From contig SWDT01000153.1 in assembly GCA_009193035.1 (NCBI GenBank), positions 1-28,684 of the forward strand: a DNA stretch of 28,684 nt, given 5' to 3'. The DNA is from Halicephalobus mephisto (Eukaryota; Nematoda; Chromadorea; Rhabditida; Panagrolaimidae). The notes under the pieces were generated by a model. The model ran no database searches and was not told the DNA's origin. It saw only the letters and a program-made list of their open reading frames with translations. Position 1 is the first letter of the stretch. The number at the start of each line of letters is the position of its first letter. Below, piece after piece: positions 1-11,642 of this stretch. The position numbers and the translations under genes were made by a program.

Positions 1-599
1 TTTACAATTTTTAAAACTGCTTCTTTTGAGTATACCTAATATTCTTTAACTTTTAATTGCCTACTCCAGGTAACGAACCATCAAGAGAATTTCTGAAAAA
101 TGACCGAAATTGGTCTTTTTGCTATAAACTTCCGCGTTTATATATTCGAAATTTCGTGGTTTTTTTGATTCATTTTAAAATATCCATTTTTTTTTATCTT
201 AATTCAAATGCCTATTAAATTTAATTCTGAAATCCAACAAACCTATTGTTTCCACATCAAGTTTCGTGCTCTGTTATGCCCCTCGGTTATTATTTTATAA
301 AGTTTTCGATTTTCCCTCCTCTAATTTCAGATTACCAATAATATTCTTTTTTTTTTTTTTTTTTCACTTGTATTGACTCTAGAAGAACAAACCGCTGTCG
401 CAGATGTGCAAAAATGTAGTAGATCCCGATTCACCTAACAAGTACTGGACCCAATTCCCAATGATTACAATTCTAGCATTCTGAATCAAAATGCTGTTAG
501 AAAATTCTATACTCGTCAGAACCTTTGCGAACAAGAGATTCAAACCTAGGTAAAAAACAAAACCCCGTAACAGCTTCGATCTTCCCGAACATTAACCGA
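1..599. other. No gene seen; 3' flank of primase gene
   Basis: AT-rich sequence with a T run near 346-364. No open frame with protein-like composition was found on either strand. It lies beyond the proposed last primase codons on the minus strand. Confidence 0.4.
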
Positions 600-3369
600 C
601 TATTTGTCCGAAACGTGATCTTCTTCAAATAACTTGTTAATCATGTCAGAATCAGCAGTATCAAATCATCAACTTACACCAAAGCCTTCTTGGCTCGACG
701 TATCTCTGTTGAGAGATCAACGAAAAACCCTCGGCGTAAGGGCAACTTGTTGGGAAGATCGAAGAGCGTTGTTGACCGTTGTCCCTTCACCAAACGAATA
801 GCTCTATGAAGAGGTCGAGCCCACTGGGATTAGGTGAGTTATGACCTGTCCAAGGAGCTCCTTCTCCATACCAATATTACATGGCTGAGTATTCAAACAC
901 GAACTTTGGCACAAGCCTTTGTCAAATTGATTACGTTTTAGCCAAAGCCAAACTGTTATTTTTGGTTTTTTTTTTGAGCTTTCTGATTTTGTCTTATTGT
1001 AATTTGTTGTTTAATCCCATTGCTTCCAGTCGTGAGCCAGACTTGTGAGCTTACACAATGTTAAACGGACAACCTAAAATTCCACTATGACAGACAAGAT
1101 GTTCTCCCAAACATTAATCACAGGACTAATTTTCACGGGAAGATGTTTTGTTACGAATTTCTCCCCAGCGCTCATATTCCAAAATATATACATTAAACTC
1201 AAGAGTAGACATTTTTCCAGTCTACAGAATCTCTTAAATTTCTAAGAACCTATTTACGCAAATGAATTCGAAACATTCTGATTACAAAGTAAGTCATTGC
1301 GTAACAAGATTTAACAAGCTACTTTGGTTTCTAAAAAGTTTCCACAAAATCGCGCGCTTCAAAAGGTAATTGCCAATTCACTACTTTTAAAAAAAAAAAA
1401 AAAAAAAAAAAACAAGTTTCGTTAAACTACTATGTTGGAAAATGTTGTAAGATTATGAAAATTCATTTTGCTGCAAAGCCGAAAACTCGAGTTACTCAGT
1501 TCCTATAGAAGTTCTGATCATGCGCGTAGCGGAAATATTGGCCGTAAAACCATTGGGAAAAAACTTAAAGGGGTTTTTTTCCCCCCCCGCCAAAAAATAC
1601 CTTTATGGGGGGGAAAAAATTTGGGGAGATTGTAAGATTACGAGATATAATTATATCCGCATAACCAAAAATTTAGGGTTGCTTTATAAAAAAAAAAAAA
1701 AAAAAGAACGTTGCAAGGTTTGGGAAACTTGTTGATCGGGATAGATTCTGCTCTGGTCTCTGCTTTTTTGCGATAGTGGTCTTACCGTGACAGTCCCTTG
1801 GTGCTGGCTGGAGGTTGTTCATTGATGTATTCTGGAGCAGATTTGGAAGGCCGTTCCTTCTCTGTGATTTTCCCTCTTTGCCAATATAAGTGATGCCAGC
1901 GGGATATGTTAAGCGGTACTCCTTTTGAATTTGTCTACATCCATCTTTCTTTGTGAAATTCAGATCGGTAGAGGAAAGCGAGCGATCTCAAGTGAACATT
2001 CCCAAGCAACTCCTTCAAAAAAAGACTCATATTTGCCTGCGGGCAAAATGGTCGGGTGTGTGTGCTCAGTCCTGGTCGAGAGTGGAATCCTGACGCAGTA
2101 TACGTCTATAGGGAGTGTTTGTGTACATGGGCGGAAACAGATACAACTGGTGTCTTGGCCTGATATGACACGCTCTGCTCTTGTAGTGGTCTCTATCTCT
2201 CTTCACCACAACCTCATAATGGTGTCCATGTCGTCGATTAGAGGTTGGTCATCAGGACAATTCAATCGACTTCATTCTCAGGGGTGATCCTGCTCGTAAC
2301 TCTTTCGTCCGGATATAGTATTGTTGGGTTAGTCATTTGGTGATTATATATTCGTTTTGGTGATGTATTATCAATGGTGATTTTTATTAGATCTTGTTGG
2401 GGCTTGACGTAGCCGTTGACGTCAAGTTGCTTCAGCGATCCGCTTCCAAGCGGCCGGAATCGCCACGATGGGGATTAATCTGTCTTCTTCTCCAGAGTGT
2501 TGAGATAAACTGCTTCCCGCTAAAAAGATGAATTAGAATTTAGGGATTTTCAAGGACTACTTACAGCCATGGCTTTGCTCATGATCAACCTGATATTTTG
2601 GTCGTGACGACGGCGATCAGGTCGTTGAAAGTGACGTAGATGTATCCGTTGTTGAGGAACCCTCTTCTTCTGACTAATTCCGAACTAACCAGCTCGAGTA
2701 AATTCGACCTTCCAGAAGTCCGTTTGCTCAATATATCAGGTCTAATCCCACTGCCGTTGATCAATTCGTTGGAAAATTCCTTTTTTTCGGGATTCCACTT
2801 TTTCCAAGTCAAAGTTGTTCATCTGGAGAAACTTATCATTATGTTCGCCCGAGTTTCGAGACCGAATCTAAATCTGAAGAGCTCCACTTCCTGGTTGATG
2901 AACCATTTGGTCTGTTCTGGAGACTGACAGAAGGCTAACCGGAGGATGAAGTGGGAATCCGGTCGGCTCGTCTGGCCTTCTGGAGGGCTTCATTGAAGAC
3001 TTTTCCTGTAGCCAGAGGCATCAACACGACAGTTCCTAAATGGGTAATTTTGTATATCACAGTGTCGTTTAAAAAGTTAAACCTTGATGTAAGCCTCCTG
3101 GAGGTCCTTGACGGACTTGTGCTTCTCCCTCAGGTACTCGATCTTCTTCAGCACCTTTAATCTGTCCTACCCAGTTGCTCGAACTCTTCCAAGTCGATGC
3201 TTTCCATCGGAGGGTGCAGGTAAAGACTGACATTGTGGTCGGCTTCGTTGAAAGACACCGCCTGAAACGTCCCATATATGGAAACTCAAAAAGCAAACCT
3301 CACATTCGAAATCCTTCTGTTTTCCGTCTTTATCTTCGATTTCACAGTTAGTCTAGGTGAAGCCTTCAT
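600..3369 (-). CDS. pri-2: DNA primase large subunit (PRIM2/pri-2), frame-broken
   Basis: Regulatory, iron-sulfur subunit of primase in the DNA polymerase alpha-primase complex, which starts RNA primers in the nucleus. Seen: exon 1 at 3304-3369 (ATG at 3369, 22 codons), a 42-nt intron, exon 2 at 3083-3261, a 47-nt intron, exon 3 at 2565-3035, a 45-nt intron, then exon 4 from 2519. Recognisable blocks are SLYLHPP followed by a [12 protein letters not shown] helix (about 3130-3220), [18 protein letters not shown] through FRFRF (2860-2953), [18 protein letters not shown] (about 2600-2660), FLKG (about 2015), MDVDKF (1926-1943), and DCHG ending at a donor at 1786. A GCPF continuation sits behind an acceptor near 1077; ACAKV and FEYS lie near 920-960. 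A short acidic tail ends at TAG 600-602. The C-terminal exons are uncertain. At least eight 1-nt shifts occur, about 3165, 3030, 2956, 2840, 2791, 2735, 2683 and 2593, with more beyond. The family assignment is strong; whether the gene is intact is not. Confidence 0.8.
1555..1715. other. Homopolymer-expanded patch
   Basis: Successive long runs of every base (A, G, T, C, then G, A, and a 17-A run) sit in the apparent primase intron between the donor at 1785 and the acceptor near 1077. Nothing else in the window looks like this. It may be low-accuracy read sequence rather than biology. Confidence 0.5.
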
Positions 3370-4011
3370 TTCGGAATCAGAAAACGAAGAAACACACGGG
3401 GAAAATAAAGATAATTCAGAATCCTTTTCCGACCAAAATCGGATTCAAAAAAACCGACGCGCGCATTTTTACCGCTCGGACACCAGGCCACAACGCGGGA
3501 ATTTCAAGATTTGAATTTGTCACATTCAAAGTTGTTTTTCAATTTTTTGTAAAATAAAACAATTTATTTTTAATAAACTTTCCTATCTGGAGTATTTCCA
3601 CAAAGCTACAGAATATTATATAATATTTTGCAATTTAAAAAGAAAATGAGAATTTACAAAAAAAATTGAAATTTTTTAGGATTTTTAAAAATAATTTTTT
3701 AATTTTTTAGAAATTTTAAAATTGTTTCAATTTTTTGCATTTTTTAGTTTTACTTTTAAAAATTACAAAAAAGTAAAAAATCAAAAGTGTTTAACTTTTA
3801 AAACTTTTGTTTACAAAAACACTACAATGACGTCAAGTGACTTATCATCACGTAGTTGAGAGTTCAACGATTTATCAACAAATTCATTTAATTTCCATTT
3901 AATTTTCATTATTTTATTTCGTTATAATCTTCTGCAAAAAACAGATTTATGATTTATAAAAAACATGTTCATTCAATATTTTTAAAACCATCAAAATTAA
4001 CATAAAACCAA
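3370..4011. other. Intergenic, AT-rich; likely primase upstream region
   Basis: Mostly A/T runs. It contains a TGACGTCA-like site near 3828 (ATGACGTCAAG), resembling a CRE/ATF half palindrome, upstream of the minus-strand primase start. No gene was seen. The transcription start and any trans-splice acceptor for primase could not be fixed. Confidence 0.4.
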
Positions 4012-4332
4012 AATTTCGAAAATTAAACAAACTAATAAATTTCTAAAATTAAACAAGTTAATAAATTTCTAAAATTAAACAAGTTAATAAATTTCTAAAA
4101 TTAAACAAGTTAATAAATTTCTAAAATTAAACAAGTTAATAAATTTCTAAAATTAAACAAGTTAATAAATTTCGAAAATTAAACAAGTTAATAAATTTCG
4201 AAAATTAAACAAGCCAATAAATTTCGAAAATTAAACAAGTTAATAAATTTCTAAAATTAAACAAACTAATAAATTTCGAAAATTAAACAAATTAATAAAT
4301 TTCGAAAATTAAACAAGTTAATAAATTTCAAA
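4012..4332. repeat. 26-bp tandem array, about 12 copies
   Basis: Unit approximately TTCTAAAATTAAACAAGTTAATAAAT, with a measured spacing of 26 (positions 4043, 4069, 4095). Copies differ mainly by ctAAA/cgAAA and agTT/acTA. On the minus strand each unit with the ct variant contains TTTAATTTTAG, which looks like a splice acceptor. It lies between the KCC stop and the primase gene, both on the minus strand. Confidence 0.95.
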
Positions 4333-4360
4333 AAGTAATTATCGTAATTACAGTACGCAA

Positions 4361-7300
4361 TCAAGAAGCTGTTGTGATTACTTCTTTGCCTGTTCCACGA
4401 ATAAAGAGGACTCGCTTCACGTTATCCGATAGGACTTCCAAGTAGTGAATGTAATTTTCGAGACCCTCTTTCTGTCTCGGAGCCTTGGGCAAATTCAACA
4501 ACACCAATTGACTTCCGCTAGATCGTTCGACAATTATTTCGTTTAGACGCATTGCAGTGTGCATTTTTTGAACCTAAAAAAACAAATTAATTTTTAAATT
4601 TATAAAATTTCAAACCTTATTTCTATCAAGTGATTTTAAAATTTTTTCTCTATCAGCTTGACTAGTACTACTATTAATAGGTTTATCAGAAGTATTATCA
4701 TCAGTTTGATCAGTTCTCGAATCATCCGTTTCAGGTGAACTATTTTGAGATTGAGTATATGACGGAGGTTGACATCCACGTAATTGTTTCAAAAATCCAG
4801 TACGTTCTTCCATTAATAAAATTCTTTCAAAAGCAGCATGAGATATCTCAGGATCAGCTAATTCAACTGTCATTATATCTGCATCGATTCTAAGTTCATA
4901 TATATACCGTCTCAAATCACTTTGAAGTTTAATATTATCTTGAGTAGCATGAGTTACAGCAATAACACGAAGTCTACATCCTCGCCAAACTTTGCTTTGT
5001 TTCAACAAGAACGCAACTAATAACGAAAGTCCGCCATCTTGAACAATCCAATAAACATCCACAAATCCTGTCAATCTAACATGCGATGGAAAATCAGTAA
5101 TACCCTTAGCCACTAAAAGACACATTCCGTTCGAAACACCTGTTACAAATTTTTCCATAAATGTTTGATATTCAGAATCACCTTGTTCATCAGTTCCTGG
5201 TTGACGTGTAGGCCAACTAAGCAGCATTGTATTTGGTTTTAATCCTCCTATTCCTACCGATTGTATCAAAGTATGCAAACTTCCATTAATTTGATCTTCA
5301 TTATATAACAAAGCTTTTGAAAATCCTCTTAGTCGAACTTGTTTCATATCAAAATCCATTCTATTTTTCACAACTCTTGCAGCATTTTGATCTTCTTGAC
5401 TATTTGGATCTCCTCTAATAAACGACAGAACAATAGTCAAACCTTTTCCTGCTTTCAATTGCGATGCCAAATTTAACAAATTCAAATATCTAACATCAAC
5501 AAGTTCTTTCGACCATGGCATAGAATGAAGAATCATTATTTGTGGTCTCCAATTTTTTGGATGAACTTCTTCTTCTTCTATTTTCATCAAACTATATTGT
5601 GCCGTAGATAATGCCAAACCTCTAATACCATCACCCCATTCTTTTTTAGCTCTATAAAAAAAACTTTAAATTCATAAAATAAAAAAAATCTTAAATTTTT
5701 AAAACAAAAAAATTTTAAATTCATAAAATAAAAAAAATCTTAAATTTATAAAATAAAAAAAAATCTTAAATTTATAAAATAAAAAAATTTTAAATTCATA
5801 AAACAAAAAAACCTTAAATTTATAAAATAAGAAAAACCTTAAATTTTTAAAATAAGAAAAACCTTAAATTTTTAAAATAAAAAAAATCTTAAATTTTTAA
5901 AATAAAAAAAAATCACAAACCCTTTCCATTCTACATATTTATATATAGCTAAACATAGAAATACAGAAACCAATGCGTAATCCCAATGAGTACTGAACAT
6001 AATAAAAAAACACAATCCTGCTCCAAGAAGTGACAATGACAAAATGATAATAAGTATATCTAGGACGCCAATTAGGAGCTCCAAGAAGTGAATGAAGAGC
6101 ACAAATAAGATTCACAAAAGCATAACACATTAAAAAAAAGAAATCCACCACAGCTGCAATTGAATCCATAGCACCCATAAGAATAGCAAGTTCAGCAATA
6201 ATTGTTGTTAAAATTAATCCATAAAAAGGTTCATTTTTTGATGTTACTTTTGAAAATGGTGAAAGTACTGGAATGACGTCATCTTTCGCAATACCTTGAA
6301 GAAGACGCGGAGCACTACACAAACATTGAAGTGCAGCACCAAATGTAGACAAAAATGATCCAGCAAGTAATACCCATTTACTAGGCCATGCTAATTCAGC
6401 AACAACCATTCCACCATTCAATGATAAACCATATTTATCACGTAATAATTCAGGAGATATAACAGCTCCAAATACCAAAGCAAGCGAAAAATAAATAAAT
6501 GATGTCGTTAACTGAGCAGCAATTGTACCGGTAGGAATTGATTTTTGAGGATTCTTCAAATCACCACTCATATTAGTTCCTGTCAAAATACCAGTCACAG
6601 CAGGAAAGTATATCGCCAAAAGATGGAAAAACGTCATATGATGATCTTGGAAAACTTCAACAAGTCTATTTGCAATTTTTCCAGGAGCATATTCACCAAG
6701 ATCAGAATAAGATGAACCAAGATTCACTAAAAAATACAACTTATACTTTTAAAGTCACTAATTATTGTTCATGGGTATACAAGTGAGGCCAAATTGCCCT
6801 TTGAATAAACAACCGTGATCCCGACACGAATGTTTGGATCAACGGTTTTTCAAATATGGAATTGTTTCTTTTTTCTCTCACCTGTTCCTTGCTCTTTATT
6901 ATTTTCCTATTTTTCTAATTCATAAATCACACAAGGTTGTTCCTCGAGTTCCAAACAATTATAACTCGTTTAATTACACAACAATAAAGAATTACTGTAG
7001 ATTATCAAAATTCCCAAAATATTCCTTACAATTTCAGCCATTAATGACATTTCTGAAATTTCTGTTTCAAAAGTTACATAAAAAATACAAATTTTTCAAA
7101 ATACGAAATCCAAAAATTTTCGTCAAGAAAAAATTCATATTTTTTAAACTTTTGATTCAAAAATATCCTTAATGACTGACATTGTAGAGAATATTTTGGG
7201 AATTCCAATACTCTACAGTAATTATTTGTTACTGTATAACAAAAAAAATCACAAAAAAAAATTAAAAATTATGGATTATTCTGAATAATTTAAAAAAACC

Positions 7301-9078
7301 CACTTATCAGAGCATCTGAAGCATATCCAGGATATCCATTGACACAACTGAAAAGAGAACTATTGTCCCAACCATAGGAACTCAGAGTGTCCATCAAATC
7401 CACATTAGAAGAATTACAAAAATCACAAATATCACTCAATGATGCATTTTGCGGCATGAATACCTGAGCTTGAAGTAGATGTTCACCGTACATACAAATA
7501 TATTGAGCTGCTGATGGATTAAGTGTTTTTTCAATTCCTCCAGCATAACAAGCAAGGATAGAAATAATTACAGTAACAAGAGATACTGGGGCAAGCATTT
7601 GAACAAATCTGACACCCATAGCAACAATGCCAAATTCAATCAAAAGTAGAACTGTACCGTAGAGACGGAGATTGTGGGACATCATTCCGAAGACATGAGT
7701 ATCAGTTTGAACTTCAACTCCACCAATAGTCAACCAGGGACAAATATATAACTAAAAAATGTTACAAAAATCATAAATTTTATTAATGAAACAATTTCGG
7801 GGAGAGTTATTGAAAGTTCCAAAAACTAAAATAGCTTAAAATTTCTCATTTTCAATGATTATTTCGTAATCAGTTATGTATTGTAAAAAATGACACGAAT
7901 TTTTCAGTTTTTAGAAATTTTAGGCTACCTTAATTTCCGATTTCCTAATTCTGGAGAATTTTGAAACTAATTTTTTAAATTTATATTTTTTAAAATAAAC
8001 CTAGGAATTTTAAAATTACAATATATCAAAACACAATCTTCTATTTACTTTGTAAAGTTAATTTTCATATATGAAATCATTATTGAATACCGAAAAATCA
8101 TAATTAATAACAATAAATCTCCAAAATTAAGTTTTTTAATTTAAAAAAATACAATAACTTACTAGTAAAATTTCGACACCTCCAACAAGGTACATAGCAG
8201 TAGCAACCGTATTTGCCAAATAGAACAAAATTCCGACGGCACTTCCGAACTCTGGACCCAGATTTCTTGAAATCATAAAATAAGCTCCGCCACTTTCAAC
8301 GACGCCGTTTGTAGCCACTGCAGAGACACTTATACAAGTCAAAAAAGTCTAAAAAGGTCAAGTACTAGAAAATAATTAAATAGTACAGTGGAATCTCGAT
8401 ATAACGCCCCAGGCTATAAGGCACGGTTCAGGTGCGTTAGTTTGGTCCGCATACAAATTTGCGAGAATTTAAGGAATTTTAGTCATATTCGACCCTCGAT
8501 GAAAGACACCCCACGATATAAGGCACGATTTGTCCGGTCCCTTGAGGGTGCCTTATATCCAGATTCCACTGTATTTGTTTACTTACACATAGACAACAAA
8601 GTAAGAGCATGAGGAATGTCTGACCCAATCCAGCGACCCCGACACACCAGGAAAGTCGGATAAACATAGTAACACCGAGGATGTGCTGGATTGTAGGCAA
8701 GTACACTCCAAGGATGACTCCGAGATTGGCTTTTTTCTTTTTGCTTTCTTCCCTTTCCAGGGGTCCTGGGGTCGTGTATCCCCGAACATAGTCAGTCAGA
8801 AAGTTCCCTGAAGCTTCTTCCTCGTACAAGGCCAGATTATTGTCCGGATTTTGATCCTGTTTCCTGATCGATCCAAAAAGGGAAAATCCGCCATTTTCAT
8901 CTAAAATCAATCATAAAATTTAAATTTAAAAAAATAAAAGCAGACCATTATTTGAAGGCAAAAATTTGTCGGTTTCAGGTGGATTCGGAAGGGAGTTTAC
9001 TGTAGGACAAGAAGCAGACCGGCAATTCTGGAATGGCAATGAGTCGCCATTCACCGACGTTATTAAGAAATATACCAT
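4361..9078 (-). CDS. kcc: K-Cl cotransporter (KCC, SLC12A4-7 type)
   Basis: Plasma-membrane electroneutral K+/Cl- symporter controlling cell volume and neuronal chloride. Coding exons: 8946-9078, 8587-8900, 8163-8348, 7304-7751, 5921-6726, 4616-5651 and 4361-4573. All have GT-AG borders and agreeing phases, giving about 1044 aa, the usual KCC length. Visible: TM1 region with [36 protein letters not shown] (TM3 area); a long extracellular loop with several cysteines and NxS/T sites (exon at 7304); [22 protein letters not shown] before the last membrane segments; then the cytosolic C-domain with [37 protein letters not shown], and [13 protein letters not shown] near the end. One extra base in the AAAA run at 6041-6044 breaks the frame; removing its effect makes every phase agree. 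The start is the first ATG (9078) after an acceptor at 9095; an upstream exon is possible. The threonine of MHTA matches the WNK-SPAK site; the second conserved site of vertebrate KCCs is not evident. Confidence 0.95.
5655..5915. repeat. 25-bp tandem array in a KCC intron
   Basis: About ten imperfect units of roughly TTAAATTTATAAAATAAAAAAAATC, spaced 24-25 bp, fill the intron between the exons ending at 5921 and starting at 5651. The unit is nearly all A/T and varies in A-run length. Confidence 0.9.
6727..7303. other. Large KCC intron
   Basis: A 577-nt intron with donor GTGGGT and acceptor TTTTTTAG on the minus strand. It is AT-rich, with no repeat array or transposon ends recognised. A plus-strand open frame inside it has low-complexity composition and is not supported. 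Confidence 0.7.
8386..8571. mobile_element. Tc1/mariner-type MITE, 186 bp, in KCC intron
   Basis: The ends begin CAGTGGAATCTCGATATAA on the left and its near-perfect inverse on the right (CTTATATCCAGATTCCACTG), flanked by TA on both sides (8384-8385 and 8572-8573). TA duplication plus short TIRs is the Tc1/mariner pattern. No coding capacity. Inside, a TATAAGGCACG motif occurs twice. It lies in the 238-nt intron between exons 8587-8900 and 8163-8348. Confidence 0.85.
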
Positions 9079-9269
9079 TTCTCGAGATGAGAAGCTGTGA
9101 AAAATTAGAAAGTTAGTTTAATTGCAAAAAATACGAAATAATAACCAGCAAAAAAATTATAAACTTTTAAAAAAAAATAAAATTCAGCTGATTTGACAAT
9201 CCTCTAGGATGTTTAATGTTTAATGTTCGATTTCGTAATTGTGATTTAATTTTTAAGACGGGATTTTTA

Positions 9270-10010
9270 ATAGTTAAAAAAATTTTATAATAAAAAAAAC
9301 TAAAAATATATTTTTAAAGAAAATTTTGAAATAAATGTGAATTGTTGAAGATGTATGATACAAAAAACATCTTAGAAAAAAAATATTGTTACAGAAAGAA
9401 GTTTTGTTTTTAAGTATTTTTACAACATTTATAACAGTTAAATTAACATGAAATAAAAACCCAAAATATCGACGAAAAAATTTCGAAATTAACACAAATC
9501 GTTGGAGACATATGCTACAAAAAATTGTTCTTTAATTTATTTTTTAACCCTTTGTACTAATCGTTCTAATTGTTAAAATAACCCAGATAACAAACAACTG
9601 AAAACGTTAGTAAGTAAACAAAAAATTTCGAAATTAACGCGAGTGCAGGAAATATATATTATTTGGAAGGGAATATACCAAAGGAGGACAATTCTGCGAC
9701 AAATGTCTTATATTCCTCAAGTAATATCTTTAATGTTAAGATAGCCTAGATAACAAGCAACTGACAATGTTAGTAAATAAACAGGAAAATTTCGAAATCA
9801 ACGCGAGTGAAGGAAATATACAAAAGAGAAATAATTTTGTGATATATTCTTAATATTCTTCAAGTAATATCTTTAATGTTAAAATAGCCTAAATAACAAC
9901 TGAAAATGTTGATATATAAACAGGAAAATTTCGAAATCAACGTGAGTGAAGGAAATGTATATTATTTGGAAGGGAATATACCACAGGGGGACAATTCCGC
10001 AACCAGGAAT
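9270..10010. repeat. Degenerate tandem repeat upstream of KCC
   Basis: Four to five diverged copies share AAATTTCGAAAT(T/C)AACGCGAGTG-like cores near 9480, 9626, 9790 and 9928 (spacing about 138-164), each followed by a GGAAATATA segment and an AATATCTTTAATGTTA segment. Copies vary by internal deletion. No gene was recognised here. Confidence 0.75.
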
Positions 10011-10753
10011 TTAAACTAAATCAATTCTGTCCGAAATAAGCTAATTGTAGTATAAGAGGGATGTTATTGGTTGGATGTCGATGGTGTGACATCTTGGGAG
10101 CTCCTTGATTGGACAGAAAACTGTTGGTTCCTACTGTTAGCAATTAAGCCTGTTTATCTTAACATCAGCATAGAACAAAAGAGAAAATGTCCTCGTTTGA
10201 CCGAAGTTAAACTCGGACCAGTCCGAAGCTGGATTTTCTCCGAGACTGATTTTCTAAAATTTTATTTTCACTTCCAAGACGTCAGCTAAGCGGGCGGAGC
10301 TTTGGGTTTTCTGCCAAGACCGTTTCCAGTTTAACCTCGATCTCTACGCCTACATGATCAACAAAAACGAATTTTAAAATGCGAAAACAGCTAAAGATCA
10401 AATTATAACAAATCACGTTAACTACAGTAATGTCGAGGAAAAAATTCTCATTTTAAAGAAACAAGAAAAAATGTCTTATTTTAAGTTTTCATATAAAAAA
10501 TTTCAAACAATTCCAATATCGAGAAAAGCATTAGTTTAATTTTTTTTATTAAATGACAAAAATGAAAATAAAAAATTGCGCAATGTAAATTGACTGGTCG
10601 CATTACTCCCTCAAGTTTGCAGTTTCCGATTTCTAAAAACAAATGATTTACATTGCTAACGACAAAAAGCAAACGAATACCTACTCGGCTATACGACAGA
10701 TGCTTCCCAACGATACTTCATTCTCCTATTTCGTAAGATTTATTTCTTTTTTT
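10011..10753. other. Unassigned region, possible KCC promoter
   Basis: Less AT-rich than its surroundings at 10050-10350. It contains a perfect small palindrome TCGGACCAGTCCGA near 10214, a GACGTC near 10278 and a GGGCGGAGC GC-box-like motif near 10290. An open frame here looks non-protein-like. The rest (10390-10753) is AT-rich with nothing recognised. Confidence 0.3.
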
Positions 10754-11304
10754 AGATTAGTATTTTTGACAATGGAATCAGCTTAAAAACTATAACGTGT
10801 TTTTTGAGAAAATCGAGGGCCGAAATGACAAAAGTTTTTCATTTTCTGTTGAAATTTTGATCATACAATCATGTGGAAACATTATTGCGAAATTCAGGAG
10901 GCGTGCCGTTTGAAGCCGTCAGATGTTGGATCCCCACATGTTATATATTAGTCAACGTGAAATTTAATTCGGAGTCTAATGATATGCAACGTAAACGTTT
11001 TGAATGAAATTTGAAAAAATTAGAATCAAAAAACTACTGCGAAAATCTGCTTTTCTGAGTTTTCTCCTCTTCACTCCATTGATTTAAAAAGTTTTGACAA
11101 CAGATTCTGTATCCTCATCGAATTCTACATCAGATAGAAGAAAAATTAGGGAAAAAAGTGGGGCCCTCGAAGACTTATGAGAACAAATGTCTTCAAATTT
11201 CAATTTTTGTTTTTTTTCGTTCCGGGACCGCTTTTGTGAGAAATCCTAAAACACATATTTAATAGAATTCAACTACAATCATTTTCCATTACAGATCATG
11301 GGGG
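10754..11304 (+). repeat. Left long TIR
   Basis: Pairs in inverse with 14548-15102. The match extends through TCCATTACAGAT and a GGGG stretch at its inner border. Confidence 0.8.
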
Positions 11305-11498
11305 ATTATCATAAAGTGTTCTAATTTTGATTTCGGATAAGAGAGTCTTTAGTTAAAAGTTACCGTAATAAGGGAAAATATATTCTTGTATTTTATTTCG
11401 TAAATATTATGATATGTGTACTTTAAGATTCGTAATTTATAAAGTTTACATAGAATTATATTATGAGACTTTGTGATTATTGAAAATGTAATTGAATT

Positions 11499-11642
11499 TT
11501 ACAATAGTTCATTATGATATCTTCTTTCGTTAGAATTGTCATACTGTCGACGACGTCCAGTACGTTTTGGTAGTGGTGTGATGTTTTCTGTATTGTCTAA
11601 GGGTGGATCTTCTATGGTTTGGAGTTGAATTCTACCCGACAT
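11499..11642 (-). pseudogene. Small ORF (47 aa) inside transposon, unrecognised
   Basis: ATG at 11642 to TAA at 11499-11501. The composition is protein-like (MSGRIQLQTIEDPP start, then basic KRTGRRR). It lies between an inverted pair of TIR-derived segments. It may be a remnant of the element's own coding region; the family is not recognised, and it could be chance. Confidence 0.2.

Noticed and set aside
1925..2287. Plus-strand 120-residue frame
   Set aside because: Opposite strand of primase blocks (MDVDKF, FLKG); no plus-strand family resemblance.
4012..4332. CRISPR-like array
   Set aside because: Units are contiguous without variable spacers, in a eukaryotic context; it is a minisatellite.
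6834..7172. Plus-strand 112-residue frame
   Set aside because: Lies in a KCC intron and is low-complexity (F, K, I, Y).
10071..10289. 72-residue plus frame
   Set aside because: No motif, no splice context; more likely regulatory or non-coding DNA upstream of KCC.
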